A program made the translations under genes and the position numbers. 64,000 nt of DNA from the NCBI GenBank assembly GCA_012295275.1, contig CM022667.1, forward strand, positions 13,569,416-13,633,415, written 5' to 3'. This DNA is from Chrysomallon squamiferum (Eukaryota; Mollusca; Gastropoda; Neomphalida; Peltospiridae). The notes beneath the pieces are model-generated. The model saw nothing but the letters and a program-made list of their open reading frames with translations. It searched no databases and was not told where the DNA came from. Positions within the stretch are counted from its first letter, which is position 1; each line of letters begins with the position of its first letter. Shown piece by piece: positions 48,370-60,860 of this stretch.

Positions 48370-50551
48370 CAAATGAAACTCCATTAAACTTAGGCTGATA
48401 TGGAGTATCAAATACGAGTTCCTAATAACCAAAGCTAGAAAAACCAAAATTTGTATAAACTAAATGTAACAAAAACGTGGTATTAAACTGAAAGAATGGG
48501 ATTTCCTTCACACTCCAGTAAATTAAATTTAATTTTTGATGACTAAATTCATAGCCATTTTATTCTCACTAATACTCAATAAACCACGAAAGAAAAATGA
48601 CATCGACCAAAACAACATCAACATCAGGGAGAATTCTAGCAACAACTGCAATGGGAAAAGTTTCATTGTGACAATACAAATGATTATGACTAGCATTTTT
48701 TATTAATGCTATACTGACTCAAAACATCTTTATATGGTACTGTAATAACTATACATATTTTATCAAACAACAGAACAAGTCATTCGTGCTTAAAGGTCAT
48801 AGATGCAATTCAACATTTAATCATTCAGAGAGAGGTATAAATGTATACAAAATTAATGAATCAATGTAAACCGATAGTTGGCTTCACAGCAGTCAGTTGC
48901 GTCAAATGTGATTCTGTTATTTTATTTTATTTCACGCTTTGTTCGCTTTTGAGGAGTTTTATTTTTAATTATTATTCTTCTGTTTTATTTTTCTCTCTTT
49001 CTGTCTGTTTGTGTTTTTTTTTTCGTTACTATTCTTTTAATTATTATTCTTCTGAACTCATTAATATTCAAAGTTCACAGCTGGAATTTAATTTTTAACC
49101 ATTCAGAGACGGATGTAAATGTGTACAAAATCAATAAATCAATGTGTTCCAATATTAGATTTCTAAACCAAATACTTGAACGGATGCATTTAAAACAACA
49201 ACAACAACATCAACAACAGCAGCAACAACAACAAGAACAACAATAATAATAATTTATCTAAATTCAGATGAGACGCCTTCTCAGTCTTTTGCTATAACCT
49301 GCTCTGTACAACAAATACTGAAAAAAAGAAGTTATATAAAATATTAAAAGTCATTTTAAACTTCCCAAATGAGGTGAAACATTTTTTTTTTCTTTTTTAT
49401 ACATTCATGTTTACTTGATAGTCAGAGTTTCAGAATAGCACATGCATTTTATTTTTAATTCTTTAAGAACAGAGGTTTTTGACATAGTTTTAACAAGAAC
49501 GGAATTATACTGCCAACTAATATATCAGAAATTTCCGAAGTGTTTTGTTGATATTTTCTAACGTAAAAATATACTGATAAAATAACACAGTATGTATAGA
49601 TATCTGTATCTATGTATTTACGAATGAATAGTGAGCGGAAGACGATACACATCGCCATCAAGATAACCATAAAAAAGTGTTGCTCAGTAACCGTAATAGT
49701 CGCTTCCTACAAAGCACGCCATTCTTTGTATTTCGTCAGTATTACAAGCATTAATTTTAGGTTCAGTAAAATTTTGTTTGATACTGCCGTTTCCGATATT
49801 TTATTTTGTTGCTGTTAATAATGTTTATATTATTAGTGTTTTGACGAAAGTCCATTGTTCAAAATTTGCAAAGAACCATAACTATAATCAGCTTCTTCCT
49901 GTATTATGTTGAACATTGCTTGCAATTTTTGTTTACAGCTGTTCCTGTTCTTAATTTTTATTTCCTGAAATACTGTTGGCGAAATGATGGTTATGATGAT
50001 CACGAAATGAATAATTTACTGTGAGACAACTATTTTAATTTAATGAACCTCGTCATAACCATCATGATAACCGTTATTGTAATCATCACCACTATTATCG
50101 TAGTCGTTATCATTTGCAAACTGATTCGGTGTACTGATTTTGTTAGTTGTATTTACAACACTAACAGATTTGTTTGTTGTAATACAGAACAGTATACAAC
50201 AACACACTGGACTCTGACAATGCAGCAAAGTCACATTGGTTTCTGACAATACTCAGTTTGAATGAATAGAGGACGTATGATGATACCACTCGGCCACTAA
50301 GACAAAGTTAAAAAATCAAATAAAAAGTTGCTCAATAACCGACGGTAACCGTGGATTCCTACGAAGAACGCCGGGGTTTGCCTTTTGTTATTTTTCGCGA
50401 GCATTACATTACAAGTCAGTACATTTCATATGTTGCATTTGGTTAAAAATATATTATTCGCTGTTACCTTATAATTTACTTTATATAATTCAGGAAAATC
50501 CTTGCATGAAAAATCTATAAACTTAATTATATAGAAATTATCTGGAGGTAT

Positions 50552-50595
<44 letters not shown>

Positions 50596-51423
50596 CAATC
50601 GTAAGTAACTGTAACTACAATCAGATCCGCGCTTTTTATTGTTGACGCCATTTTTTTAACTCCATGGCGTTGTTGTAAAAGCGCTGGCATTTGGTAATTA
50701 TGAACGTTCTTCACAACATCTTGCTCTGATTAGCACGTTAATTTTTTTCAATTTCAGTTTCAGTAATTAAGCAGCTGAGTCAGGCAGGGAAACAAATGTT
50801 TTGAATGACATTGTCTTTACGGACGAGTATGGTAAGCTATTGTCCATTCTTATTTTGATAGGGTAATGTGCAAATTAACCTCTTTAGGAACATTTAATAT
50901 AAGTAAAACTTTAATTATTTAATCTGTCCTCCGTGCATTTTTTTATTTTGTCTTGGTTCCCCGTCTGACCTTACTCGTATCACTTATGTTTGTATTATTA
51001 TCAAGTCATCTCTATATTGTAATTAAATATTTAACTCGTATTGTGTTTATTTATCTAGTGGACCGCTAAATATTGATTATATAGATTGTTGTCAATTTAG
51101 CGTTTACATTCCTTGATAGGTTGCCATTAAAGCACCTTGTTACCCTAGACTGAGCATTAATAAAATATCCAAGATGTTTAATGATGTGGGCCTCGTGACA
51201 ATATATATATAAAAAAACTAACGATTGTTGATTAAAACAAAATAGATGTCAAACATGTTAAGCCTTCAGTTGTGCATTAAAAATTAAATACACCGTAGCA
51301 ACGTTTCATGTTAAAGCTGCAAATCGATGTTTGGGGATTTTGACTTAAGATAAGCTCAAACATTGATATTTATTACGACCTGTTCACTTCGTCGTTTTCT
51401 TCACTAAAATTTATTCATACAAA
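48370..51423. other. Divergent interval between B3 and B4
   Basis: Conserved type 1 upstream block (48590-49110), CAA run (49194-49243), diverged ~100-bp motif pair (near 49675-49760 and 50325-50430), type 3 3' remnant on the minus strand (50040-50250), (TA)n (50553-50592), and type 2 5' flank (51190-51423). Confidence 0.55.
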
Positions 51424-53481
51424 ATGCAAAACACTTTCATCCAGTTTCTGTTGTTGTCAGCTGTTTTCGTGTGTTCTAAAATGGCAGACAGGCATGTATA
51501 AATATACGTACTCTTTTTATTTTATATTGAAACTGAATAACAGTGTGGATGTATGCATAAGTTAGATAGACAAATAGATATATCTTGTAAATGAGCGGAT
51601 GAACTGATAGAATGATAAATAGATTAACGTCATCAACTGAATTATATCTTACTAAATGTCACTATTTAATACAAGTAATGAAAATAGTTCAATTTTACTG
51701 TCATTGAAGCTGCATTGGCACCAGATGGATTTGGATTCAGAAAGAAAAATATGATTATTTCACTGCAGCTAACGGTATAATTTACGAAGCCACTGACGTC
51801 AAGACCATGATGCACTGTGGCTCTGCCTGCACCAAGAATCCTGAATGCCTTTCGTTTGCCTACGACAACGGAAAATGTCGCCATTATTCTGTGAGGGTTG
51901 GTACTTACGTCAGTACGTCTGACACGGCAAACTGGAAGCACTATTACATTCCTTCAGGTAGCAGGCTAAATTTAACCTTTGTATTATAATAATAATAATA
52001 ATCTGACTTTTCAGTGGTAACATTCTGAATTTTTTATTTTGCTTGGCAACAGTCTCATTTGAATCGTTTTCTCTATATACTAGCTGTTTGAATTTGATCT
52101 TTGAATAACATTATGTTCAAGTTCATCTTTTTATGGCAATAGCTAAAATGTTATCTTTGTATGATAGTGAAATGAATTTTATGTTTCTATCGTAACAGTA
52201 TGTATTTTACATTATATTGTAATCGTCTGATTTTTATTTTTATTTTTTTTAAATTGTTTGGGGATAACGGCGGTAACGATGTGTGCATAATTATGTATAT
52301 AAAATTATTATTGTAGTGACTATTATATAGTTGTTTTTGTTTCATAGATTTCTGTCCGACTGATGAGGGTTTCGTGTTTTTGGGAACACTGTGCTTCAAG
52401 TTGTCTGAAGATCGTAAAACATTTGCTGAGGCACGTGTTGCTTGCGACCAGCTGGGATCAAGACTGATCGTGTTAGACACGGAAGAAAAAAACAGAATTC
52501 TGTCGCGCTACCTTTGAAACATAGGTGTGTCTACTGTTTTCTTATTTCCCTTTTTATTTATTTATTTATTTGTTTATGTGTTTGTTTCATTTGATCAGTA
52601 GTATTACTATTACTACTACAACTACTGCGACAACAATAACTGCCTCTGCTACTGCTACTACTACTACTTTTTCTGTCACTTCTGTTGCTTCTACTACAAT
52701 TAGTATTACTACTACTACCTTTACTGCTACAATTGTTACTGCTATAAATACGAAAACTACTACCACTGGTATTACTGCAGTTATATCTCTTTATAATCAC
52801 TATTGGTATCTCGCCAAAATGTCTGACTTCCATTTAAATATATACAAATTCACCTCCCAATACTGTCCCCATGCTATGCACTTATGACTTTGGACCACAT
52901 ACTCTAACGATATCAGATAGCAGTATGACCCGATAAACCTACATCAGCAGATTTTGTCTGTTATCAAAAATAAATCTCAAGCAAACACAGTTTATTTCTG
53001 CCTCAAATTTCATGAACAAAAACTATACTTTCCCTGGCAGTTATTCACTTTGGAAAGCTCTGCAGAGAATGATTTTTAGTAACTACTCTCACTACAACAA
53101 TACTACTTACTAGCTCTGCTACTGTTACTGTTAACACTGCTTCCACTTCTACTTGTTTTCCTGCATCTGTCTCTGCTATTGCTGCTTCATCGCTATTGTT
53201 ACTCCTATACCACCGCTACTACTGCTATTACTATTATTACATTTACATTCATTTGTTTTACAGGGTCAAATCTCGAAAAGTTTTATATCGGATTAACTGA
53301 TGAAGTTGAGGAGAAAACGTATGTGTGGGAGAATGGTGAAAAAGCAATTTATACAAACTGGAATGAAAATGAACCTAATAATTTCGATTTTGAAGGCTGC
53401 ACTATATTTTATTCTGGTTATAGCAAATGGGCAGATGTTCCTTGTCAAAGACATTTCAAATACATATGTGAAAACCTCTAA
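51424..53481 (+). pseudogene. Type 2 PAN-CTLD gene B4 with nonsense codon in exon 3
   Basis: Exons 51424-51491 (signal MQNTFIQF), 51710-51957 (PAN-like, HCGSAC, LSFAYDNGKC), 52348-52524 (177 nt), 53264-53481. The first donor is GC (ACAG/GCATGT), where the other type 2 copies have GT. Exon 3 is open until TGA at 52515-52517, three codons before its end, where relatives have TCA; the product would stop after 161 residues. Exon 4 is intact: FYIGLTDEVEE, a canonical EPN motif (NEPNN), WADVPC and YICENL with all cysteines. Skipping exon 3 would keep frame. A single-base sequencing error cannot be excluded. Without the stop the product would be 236 residues, with a mannose-type EPN signature. Confidence 0.75.
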
Positions 53482-54164
53482 ATTGATCGTAAGAACCTGA
53501 CGAGCAACAAACAAAATAATATTAAAATAGAAAAATAAAAAATCATATCTTCAAGCATATTTTCTTCGACTTATATGGTAATTGTAATGCAGGTCAGTTA
53601 AATCAATAAACAGAAAAACAATTCTTCTTTAGTTGTATTTTTATTGTTCAGTTTCTGTTTGTATTTGTCACATTCGCTTATTTTTGTATAGTTTGCTTGC
53701 AGTCTTAGTAATGAATTCTGAACAGTTTCGGTTTGTTGTGGTGTACTCAACAATGCTGAGTGAATCTGACTGTTTAAATTTAATACAGTTTTTATTTGAT
53801 TTTGTTAATTTTTATTTTCATCGATCATACTTTTTAATCCCTTCAATGTTGTTTAATTCTTCTAGGAAATAATCATCATTTAATATCTGTACTACATCTC
53901 ATTTGTTTATTGCTTTTCTTACTGCTGTTGTTCTTGCTGTCATTTTAATTATTCAAAACATTGCGGTTGTAAGCATCCGTAAAAAAAAAAAAAAATGAAA
54001 GAATCAAGAAATGAATGAATGACAGGTTGGTGATAATGATAATTACATTTTTTTTTTTTTTTTTTTTGACGCATGGACGTATAGATAAAACAAACAAATA
54101 TATAAATAAGTAAATAAATTTAATTTGTTTTTTGTTTATTCAACAAATATCATGTGACTTTAAC
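53482..54164. other. 3' flank of B4
   Basis: AATAAA near 53605 could be the B4 polyadenylation signal. T-run near 54050-54067. Counterpart of 19880-20399. No gene is seen. Confidence 0.5.
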
Positions 54165-54600
54165 AACGGTTTTTCACAAATCTATATTTACTGAATGTAT
54201 ACAGTTAATGTCACACCACATTTTGCTTGCTGGAATTAATATCGCTCAATCTTCCAGGTAGTTATCGGATTCATTGTTGTCCCATTTTTCAAAATGGACG
54301 TTTTGTCCATTCTCTCAAACAAAATTGTTTTCCATCTTTTCTTACTTTTAGATTTGTATAAAAACTCATAGTACCTAAAACGTATGACAAATAACAGTGT
54401 GTAGCAGTAGTAGTAGCAGTAGTTTACTAGTGGTAGTGATTGGAGGGGTATTGCTGTGCAGTAGATGAAGTAGTAGTTGTTTATAAATGTATAAGTTCCT
54501 GCCTATGTTTGTTTTGATGTAGTGTTTTTCTCTTCTGTGTCCAGTACAATCAGTCTTGAGCCTATCTGACTGCAGGTGTCACGCGCTTCAGAAACTGTTT
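54165..54600 (-). pseudogene. CTLD pseudogene, two exon remnants (unit B)
   Basis: Minus-strand remnants of exon 3 (about 54595-54515: DTCSQIGSRLIVLDTEEK) and exon 4 (about 54360-54170: ESDNYLED, SKMWCDINC). The exon 4 part is frame-damaged around the VWEN position (54310-54325). No PAN or signal exon. Inverted partner of 19455-19875. Confidence 0.68.
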
Positions 54601-54919
54601 TGTATAGTCAAATTTTCACTCTTGTATATTGTCCACCATTCTCCCACATATACTTGACAGAAACGTGTCAATATAATGAAAGTGTTTAGTTATTCTTAAT
54701 TGTATTTCTGTCCTGTCATAATACACCATTTAAAGTATCAATATAATGTATCTGTTCGTCCAGTTAATATATTAAACATTATTAATATTTTATTTCTTCA
54801 ACACCTCAATATGTTACCCGTGTTCTATTTGTTTAACAGCTCACTACGTTGTACATGTTATATTTCTTGAAATCATCAGTAGCCCTGTTATTGTAATATG
54901 GGTTTTGAAGCCATGTCCA

Positions 54920-54983
<64 letters not shown>

Positions 54984-55277
54984 GAATATAACAACAACCA
55001 CAACAACAATGTCAACCGCACATATGATCATCATTATCATCATGATAATAATAATAATAAGAAGAATGCACTACTACTACTACTACTAATACTACCACTG
55101 CTGCAGCAGTTGCTAGTAAAAGATAAAACAAATTAGATCAAAATGTGGGATGTTCTTTTTATAATAATAAAAAAAAAACTCGAAAGGAACAAATAAAACA
55201 CAATATCTCGTTAAAATTAGTATACATAAAATTATCAACGTAGTAATGATTACCAGTTCTGATCACTGTGGCTTCAG

Positions 55278-55312
<35 letters not shown>

Positions 55313-55747
55313 AAAGGATAAAAAAAGAGAGAAATTCTATCAGTTTAAAATACATCTAAGTGGTGAGCACTTTCAAATGTACTGAAGAAATGAAAAACAG
55401 CTAATAACAGCACGTCTGTGTTTCTGTGTGTCTGTCTACCGATGTTGTTGAAAGAATCCAAGCTATAAACAAGTTAAATACTTTTCAGTCCACTCACACG
55501 AAGCGTATCTATCTATATTCAAATCAAAAATTAAATATTTATAACAAGAATAAACATATAGCGAGCACAAGGGAGGTAATACGAAGAAAATAACACCAAA
55601 TGAACCGATTACAATTATACTGCTTCTGTTATACTTGATACTGACAATTCAACCAAAACCTTTGTTTCTTCCACACATAATTAAATATTCACTTCTAAAG
55701 GCAGAGAAAAACATTAATACTTCTACTACCACTAACCACTATTACTG

Positions 55748-55780
<33 letters not shown>

Positions 55781-57239
55781 ATTAGGTTATTGTTATACTA
55801 CTTACTACTCCTACTACTACAATTGCTGCTACTACTACTACTACACCACTGCCACTACTTCTAATTACGTTATTGTTATAGTACTTACTACTCCTACTAC
55901 TTGTGTTAGTGTTATCGCTACTACTACTGGTTCTGCTATTTACATCACTGCTTCTGTTACCGCCACTACTAATTACGTTACTGTTACTAATATTTATAAT
56001 GCTTACTTAATTGTTTGTACTTCTATTATTCACGCTACTACTACGAACGTTAATCATAAAGCAAAGATTAAGAAGAAAACTGAACTTTCAAAAGAAAAAA
56101 AATCAACAAATCCAGAAATATAACTGATGTGTGACATGTTGAAATAATTATTTTCTTGATAATAATCGTTTCTAGTGACAAAATATTATTAAATATTCAC
56201 GGACGACAAGGATTGTTCCTCTGGGAAAATGAAATTTATTTAATGTTTTGTCAGCTTCACACAATCAATATTGTAATAACTAGGAAGAAGAAGACCAAAA
56301 ATTGTTTTATCCTTATCATTTTGATACTGCCAATCGTAAGATGAATTTTATTAATAAAATAATAATAATAATAATGACATAAAAAAAAAATAGAGAGAGA
56401 ATTAAATTATTTACGCAAATCAGTGTACTATATATTACAAATAATTGTTCCTTAAATCAGTATCTTTCTCTATTCATTTACGAATAAAATAATCAACATC
56501 TAAACTGATATTCACAACATTAATTTAAAAAAAGAAGAAAAACAATCTCTCTAATGTTATGTCGATTGGCCTGAATTTTAAAGGTACCTATACGTGTTTA
56601 CAAGTCGATGTATTTTTTAGAACCTTTTTTGTTCTTATTTTGGCTCGAATTCATAAATACAGAGAGCTTTTAGGTTGGTTTGTTGTTTTTCTCTTTAATT
56701 ATATGATGTATATATACGTATGTTTATATGTATGTATAATAATAAATTCTAAATAGTAGTATACCAGATAATAATAATAATAATAATAACAATAACAACA
56801 ACAAAAACAACAACAACTACAACAAAACAAGATGACCTCCTCCTACAGAAAATGATTCAGAATTAATAAAAATTTATGGAAAAAAAATGCCTGTATAGAA
56901 ATGTCAAGGGCAACTGATTTGGATTAGTTAAAACTGTAGATTACTATTAGAAACGAATGCGAACTCTTTATACACGTTTCTGTGTCTGACGTTTGGTGTT
57001 AGTACAGATTATTCGTAATACCTTATAATCCCATTTAATGTCAGGAAAATACAGCTAGCTGTGTGGTAGTGATAAATGATTGCAGAGGAGGCAATGGCCA
57101 AAGGTAATTAACTCTAGTTTACTAGCCTTTACAATAAAACCGAGATACAAAAAAAACAGTCTTTTCGATTCAAGCGTCATTTCAACCACGAGGGGAAAAC
57201 ATTTACTTGCTTTTTTCATCCATTGCCATCCAGCTTTTT
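54601..57239. other. Repeat-rich intergenic DNA (unit B)
   Basis: (AAT)n 54923-54982, A-run 55278-55310, TAC-rich cryptic sequence 55720-56050, possible old CTLD trace near 56200-56235 (FLWENE), and AAT runs near 56768-56790. No intact exon is seen. Confidence 0.5.
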
Positions 57240-58476
57240 TTCAATTAGAAAAACGGCTGATATCGTCTGAAAAAAGAAAGAAAATGAAAGTGTCTGCCCA
57301 GAAAAATGTAGGCAGATCGAAGCGGAGGATCAACCAACCTTGTCGTTGTTTGACAACCGAGCCGCTTCAACAGCGAGGACGAAGACAAAGGGCCATGGAT
57401 GATTCCACGATTGTTTCAAAATGGAACGACAGGTGGGAAACGGTCAGTCGGATACTGGCAATTTTAACTTGAGTACGTAGATATTTTGCCTCCGTCATTA
57501 ATATTCGGCACATTTGACAAGATAGGGCTCAATGTACCGCAAAAATGTCGGCAAACAAATCTGGATGCGGAACATGTTGACGTGTGTAAGTCCAGACAGG
57601 AAATGGAAGCTAGTCAGGGTGGCGTAGGCGACCTCGTATTGAAGGAGGGAAAACTAGTGGTCAAAAACAGGGAAAAGGGAGGTTGTTTTACATCAGTCCA
57701 CCCGTGGACGTCGGCTGTCATGATTTTTATGTGTGTTACTGGACGCTCAACAAATCTTGACTTTTTTTAACGGATATTAGGATGTTAGCCGACAGAAGCA
57801 GTTCATGGCCATTTTATGATGAACAATTCCGAATAAAATACGTCAGACACACGGAAAATTAATTGTGGAGAGTTAACAGACAATGAGCTCTGGTTGCTGT
57901 CCATGTCAGGAATAGGGGGAACTGGAAAAGCTGGAGCACATGACAAAGGTTCTGCTATGTCCACTATGGCCAGTTCCTGTGGATCACTTAGAACATTTCA
58001 CTGCTTTCTTGTCATTACAGCAATTAGCCCCACCTACTATAAAAACGTATATTAGTGGGATCAGTAGATGGCAAACATTAAGGGCGATGGGGTTTCTACA
58101 AGGTATTCTTATTTCATAATTCCTTGAAGGATGATGGAGGGGACATGCATGAGTACACACGTGCAACCCCATCATTTTCTCAATTTTGGAGAAAATTGTG
58201 GCTCCACTATCTATTATTTCTTTATTTCAGTTTGAAGCCGATTTATTTGAAACCCTTTTCAAAATGGCGGTCTTTGCATTTTTACAGGTGGGAGAAATAA
58301 TAGCCAAAACACCAGCGGACAATTCGAACAGAACATTTGGGGATATTGACTTCAAGATTAGAACTGAAGAAAAACGACCCTACCAGCTGAAACTTCTCAT
58401 AAGGAAATCGAACAATGATCAAAGAGGTAATGGCTGTCTACTGTATCTCCACAGTTTCGCAGATGAAAACGTCTGA
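57240..58476 (+). mobile_element. Decayed tyrosine-recombinase (DIRS/Ngaro/Crypton-like) element
   Basis: Fragments lie in order on the plus strand. 57240-57472 is a basic gag-like part (KVSAQKNVGRSKRRINQ). 57486-57770 reads GDLVLKEGKLVVKN, then PWTSAVMIF. Near 57803-57850 is WPFYDEQFRIKYVRH. 57961-58105 reads WPVPVDHLEHFTAFL, then LAPPTIKTYISGISRWQ, the N-terminal helical domain of a tyrosine recombinase. 58186-58476 reads LFETLFKMAVFAFLQVGEI, then RKSNNDQRGNG, the start of the catalytic domain. FLQVGE replaces the usual FLRVGE, so the first catalytic arginine is lost. Frameshifts and stops separate the parts and the remaining catalytic residues are absent, so it is inactive. No reverse transcriptase is seen between gag-like and recombinase parts, and no terminal repeats are recognised. 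Assignment is by motif memory. Confidence 0.72.
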
Positions 58477-58937
58477 AACTGTTGTAGTTATTCAGAGAGA
58501 TTAATATTTGTATATATCGGCCTTATTTTTGCGATTTCTCGTGAAACTCAGATGCTAATCAGTTGTGATGCCAAGGTTCCCAGTCTGCAACTGCCCTAAT
58601 TAAAGCATCTCTTACGATTTTTGCATTGTTTATGTTGACATGTTTTTAGTAGAGCAGAAACACTGAAACTTTAATTAATTAATTTTAGCTCTTGAACTAC
58701 GACTATTCCTGCTCTGAATTTTTAATTCATGAATTGCTCTTGACGACGAAACATTTTGATGAAGGAAGGAATAACTCTGTTTGAGACATCTATTTTATTT
58801 TAATCAACCAGTTCATAACTATCAGAATAATCATTGTTGATTAATTACTGATTCATGAAAGATTTAAAAAAATGAATGAACTGATTTTGTTAGTTTCATT
58901 GTAACAGTAGCTGATTTGCATTCAATATTATAGAAAA
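58477..58937. other. Type 3 3' flank (reverse orientation)
   Basis: On the minus strand this resembles the DNA after genes at 34537 and 63419, including the CTACTAAAAACATGT repeat near 58640-58655. It supports the neighbouring orphan exon being the end of a former type 3 gene. Confidence 0.6.
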
Positions 58938-59158
58938 TCACATTGGTTTCTCACAAATGTAATTTTCTTTTTTAAAACAGAAAATATCATGCCATGTGTT
59001 TAAAGGAAAATATAACGTAACACTGTCCTGGTTACCGTTACTACTGTGAGGTTCATTGGTTCCCGAATTGAAAAACATTGCCTGATTTCCGTCCTCCCAA
59101 ACATACACGCCTTCTGTAACAACATCAGTCGGTCCGATGTATAAATATTCATCTGTGT
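58938..59158 (-). pseudogene. Orphan type 3 CTLD terminal exon
   Basis: A full-length 221-nt exon 4 on the minus strand with acceptor ATTCAG and an uninterrupted frame to TGA (58940-58938): YLYIGPTDVV, VWEDGNQAMFF, TNEPHSSN, WHDIFC, YICEKPM. Ser replaces the second core cysteine (NQDSV), while its usual partner cysteine remains. The conserved W of the SW motif is also altered (FNSG). No exon 3, PAN or signal exon is found upstream within 59159-60326. Probably an isolated remnant, or an exon available to a distant upstream gene. Confidence 0.72.
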
Positions 59159-60326
59159 CTGAATAACAATAACAGAATTAATAAAGATACCAATGACAAC
59201 AAAAACAGCGACAACCACAACAACAGCAATACGGATTGAATATTGATTATCTTTCCAGTACAAGCAAATTCGAATAGAGAAGCCCACGATTTGAGACAAT
59301 GTGTCTGGTTTTGTATTAATGAGAATGTTACAAATACCTGATGACAAACAACATTAATTTTTCAACTCTGGCATACTATGCCATTTTGCTTTTTTGTATT
59401 ACTGACAAAAAATCAATGAAATATTTTATAATGCAAATAAATTAAATATATGTGTCCTTATATAACAAAGACGATTAAATAAACTGTAAAATCATAATTA
59501 GTAACAAGTTGTAATCAATTGTAGACATTTCAGTAGAACTTTGTGATATAATAAAAATGTTGGTTGGCTTTGAAAGGATTGATTCATATTTTCTGACATA
59601 ACATAATCCCTCACGACACTGACTAGTAGAAAACACGTCAACTAATATGCCGAAAACAAGTGTGTTTCACGTGAAATCCATATAAATTCACGATAATTTG
59701 CATAAATATCACACGTTCTTTTTGTGTTATCCATGTGTTTATTGTTCGAAAAAAGTCCACGAGATTTAAGATATCAATAGGTTTATCCTTCATAGGCATT
59801 TCAAATCTATGAGGGTTCCATATATAACTCATGTTCCTTCACAAGGTACATTGCGTCCAGATAAGACCTACCAATGCAGTGCAAGTTACTTTTTTCTGAG
59901 ATGGTTGATGTGTTTTCGTCCACTGAAACATGATCTGTGAAGTATTTTACTCTAAACCGTTTTATATACTCGTTTAATATCTGTAGAATCTTTGAGATAT
60001 AATTAAGACGTTTGAGCTGATTAATGTTATAAATGAATTAATGAGTGAAATTTATTAATGCTCGAAACATGCTTAAAAAAATGCATACCTCTCGAACTCA
60101 TAAAAAGTTTTATTTTATATATATTTCATATATGTTCGTTTAAAACTATACGAGTAACTCAGTGTTTATGTTGTCAAATGACTGAAAGGAATAACAGTTT
60201 CTCCGTACATTACGAAGTAAAAATTACAATGAAATTTGTTGAGATACGAATTCGTAAATTATTTCATATCAGTGATATCAAGATATCTTGATCTGCAACT
60301 GGAAATAATTAAGTTAACAGCTAAAA
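59159..60326. other. AT-rich intergenic DNA, no gene recognised
   Basis: I see no lectin exon here on either strand. ORFs at 59000-59347 (-), 59638-59832 (-) and 60058-60291 (+) show no family features; the first overlaps the orphan exon out of frame. Confidence 0.5.
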
Positions 60327-60860
60327 ATGAGAACCTTTCTCATCAAAGGAATCTGGGTTTTGGATGTCCTGTTCTATTGTAAAACTGAAGAAAAGTATTC
60401 ATGAATTTGTTGAGAGAGAGAGAGATAGAGAAAGAGAGAGAGAGAGAGATAGAGAGAGAGAGATAGTGTTGCTACATGCATTATTATTGTCATCATCATC
60501 ATCATCACAAATGATAATTTTCAAAATCTAGTTATTAAATTTGTAATATTGCTGTGCAAATCAAGCTCTTGTTATTAGGTTTTTGCTTAGTATATTGATT
60601 ATGTTTTCGTTCTTTTGTTCCAATGTTGTATTTTTCTTCAGAAAAATCTAGGAGTAAAAGTGTGGTTAAAATTGGGATATGAGCCTCTGTTTTGAGTGTA
60701 AAAGTAGATACATATTTATATTAAGAGGTAAGTAGAAAATATGTTTGGAACAGCACACACACACACACACAGAGATATTAACCAGATGTTTTATTATTGT
60801 TGGTCCATCTGTTCACCTATTTGGTTTAGAAATCTAAATTATAACGATGTCGAGGTAATT
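60327..60860 (+). pseudogene. Type 1 gene remnant: signal exon plus PAN start
   Basis: Signal exon 60327-60394 (MRTFLIKG; donor AA/GTATTC) is open. A PAN fragment at about 60807-60856 reads PSVHLFGLEI-like sequence aligned with PPSIWIRN and NDV, but the acceptor TTGTAG has become TTGTTG and homology ends at GAGGTAA. No CTLD exons follow. A (GA)n tract (60413-60466) and a CA run (60754-60772) lie in the former intron. Confidence 0.7.

Larger units (their letters stand above)
34971..51486. repeat. Unit B: right copy of the ~16.5 kb direct duplication
   Basis: This is the near-identical counterpart of 1-16440 in the same orientation. It contains B1, B2, a CTLD relic, B3 and the first exon of B4. 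It continues past 51486 into sequence that in unit A is lost at the assembly gap. It keeps bases deleted from unit A near 45435-45535 and near 50711. Confidence 0.9.
41609..57690 (+). repeat. Inverted-repeat arm partner of 16641-33074
   Basis: This covers the part of unit B from the middle of B2 exon 2 to the gag-like part of the recombinase element. It pairs in inverted orientation with 16641-33074 across an 8.5-kb spacer that holds the type 3 part of the chimeric gene, B1, and the 3' half of B2. It is a potential very large hairpin and gene-conversion pair. Confidence 0.88.

Noticed and set aside
59638-60291. ORFs on both strands between the orphan CTLD exon and the type 1 remnant
   Set aside because: AT-rich, no lectin or other recognisable motif, no paralogous copy in the window to support conservation.
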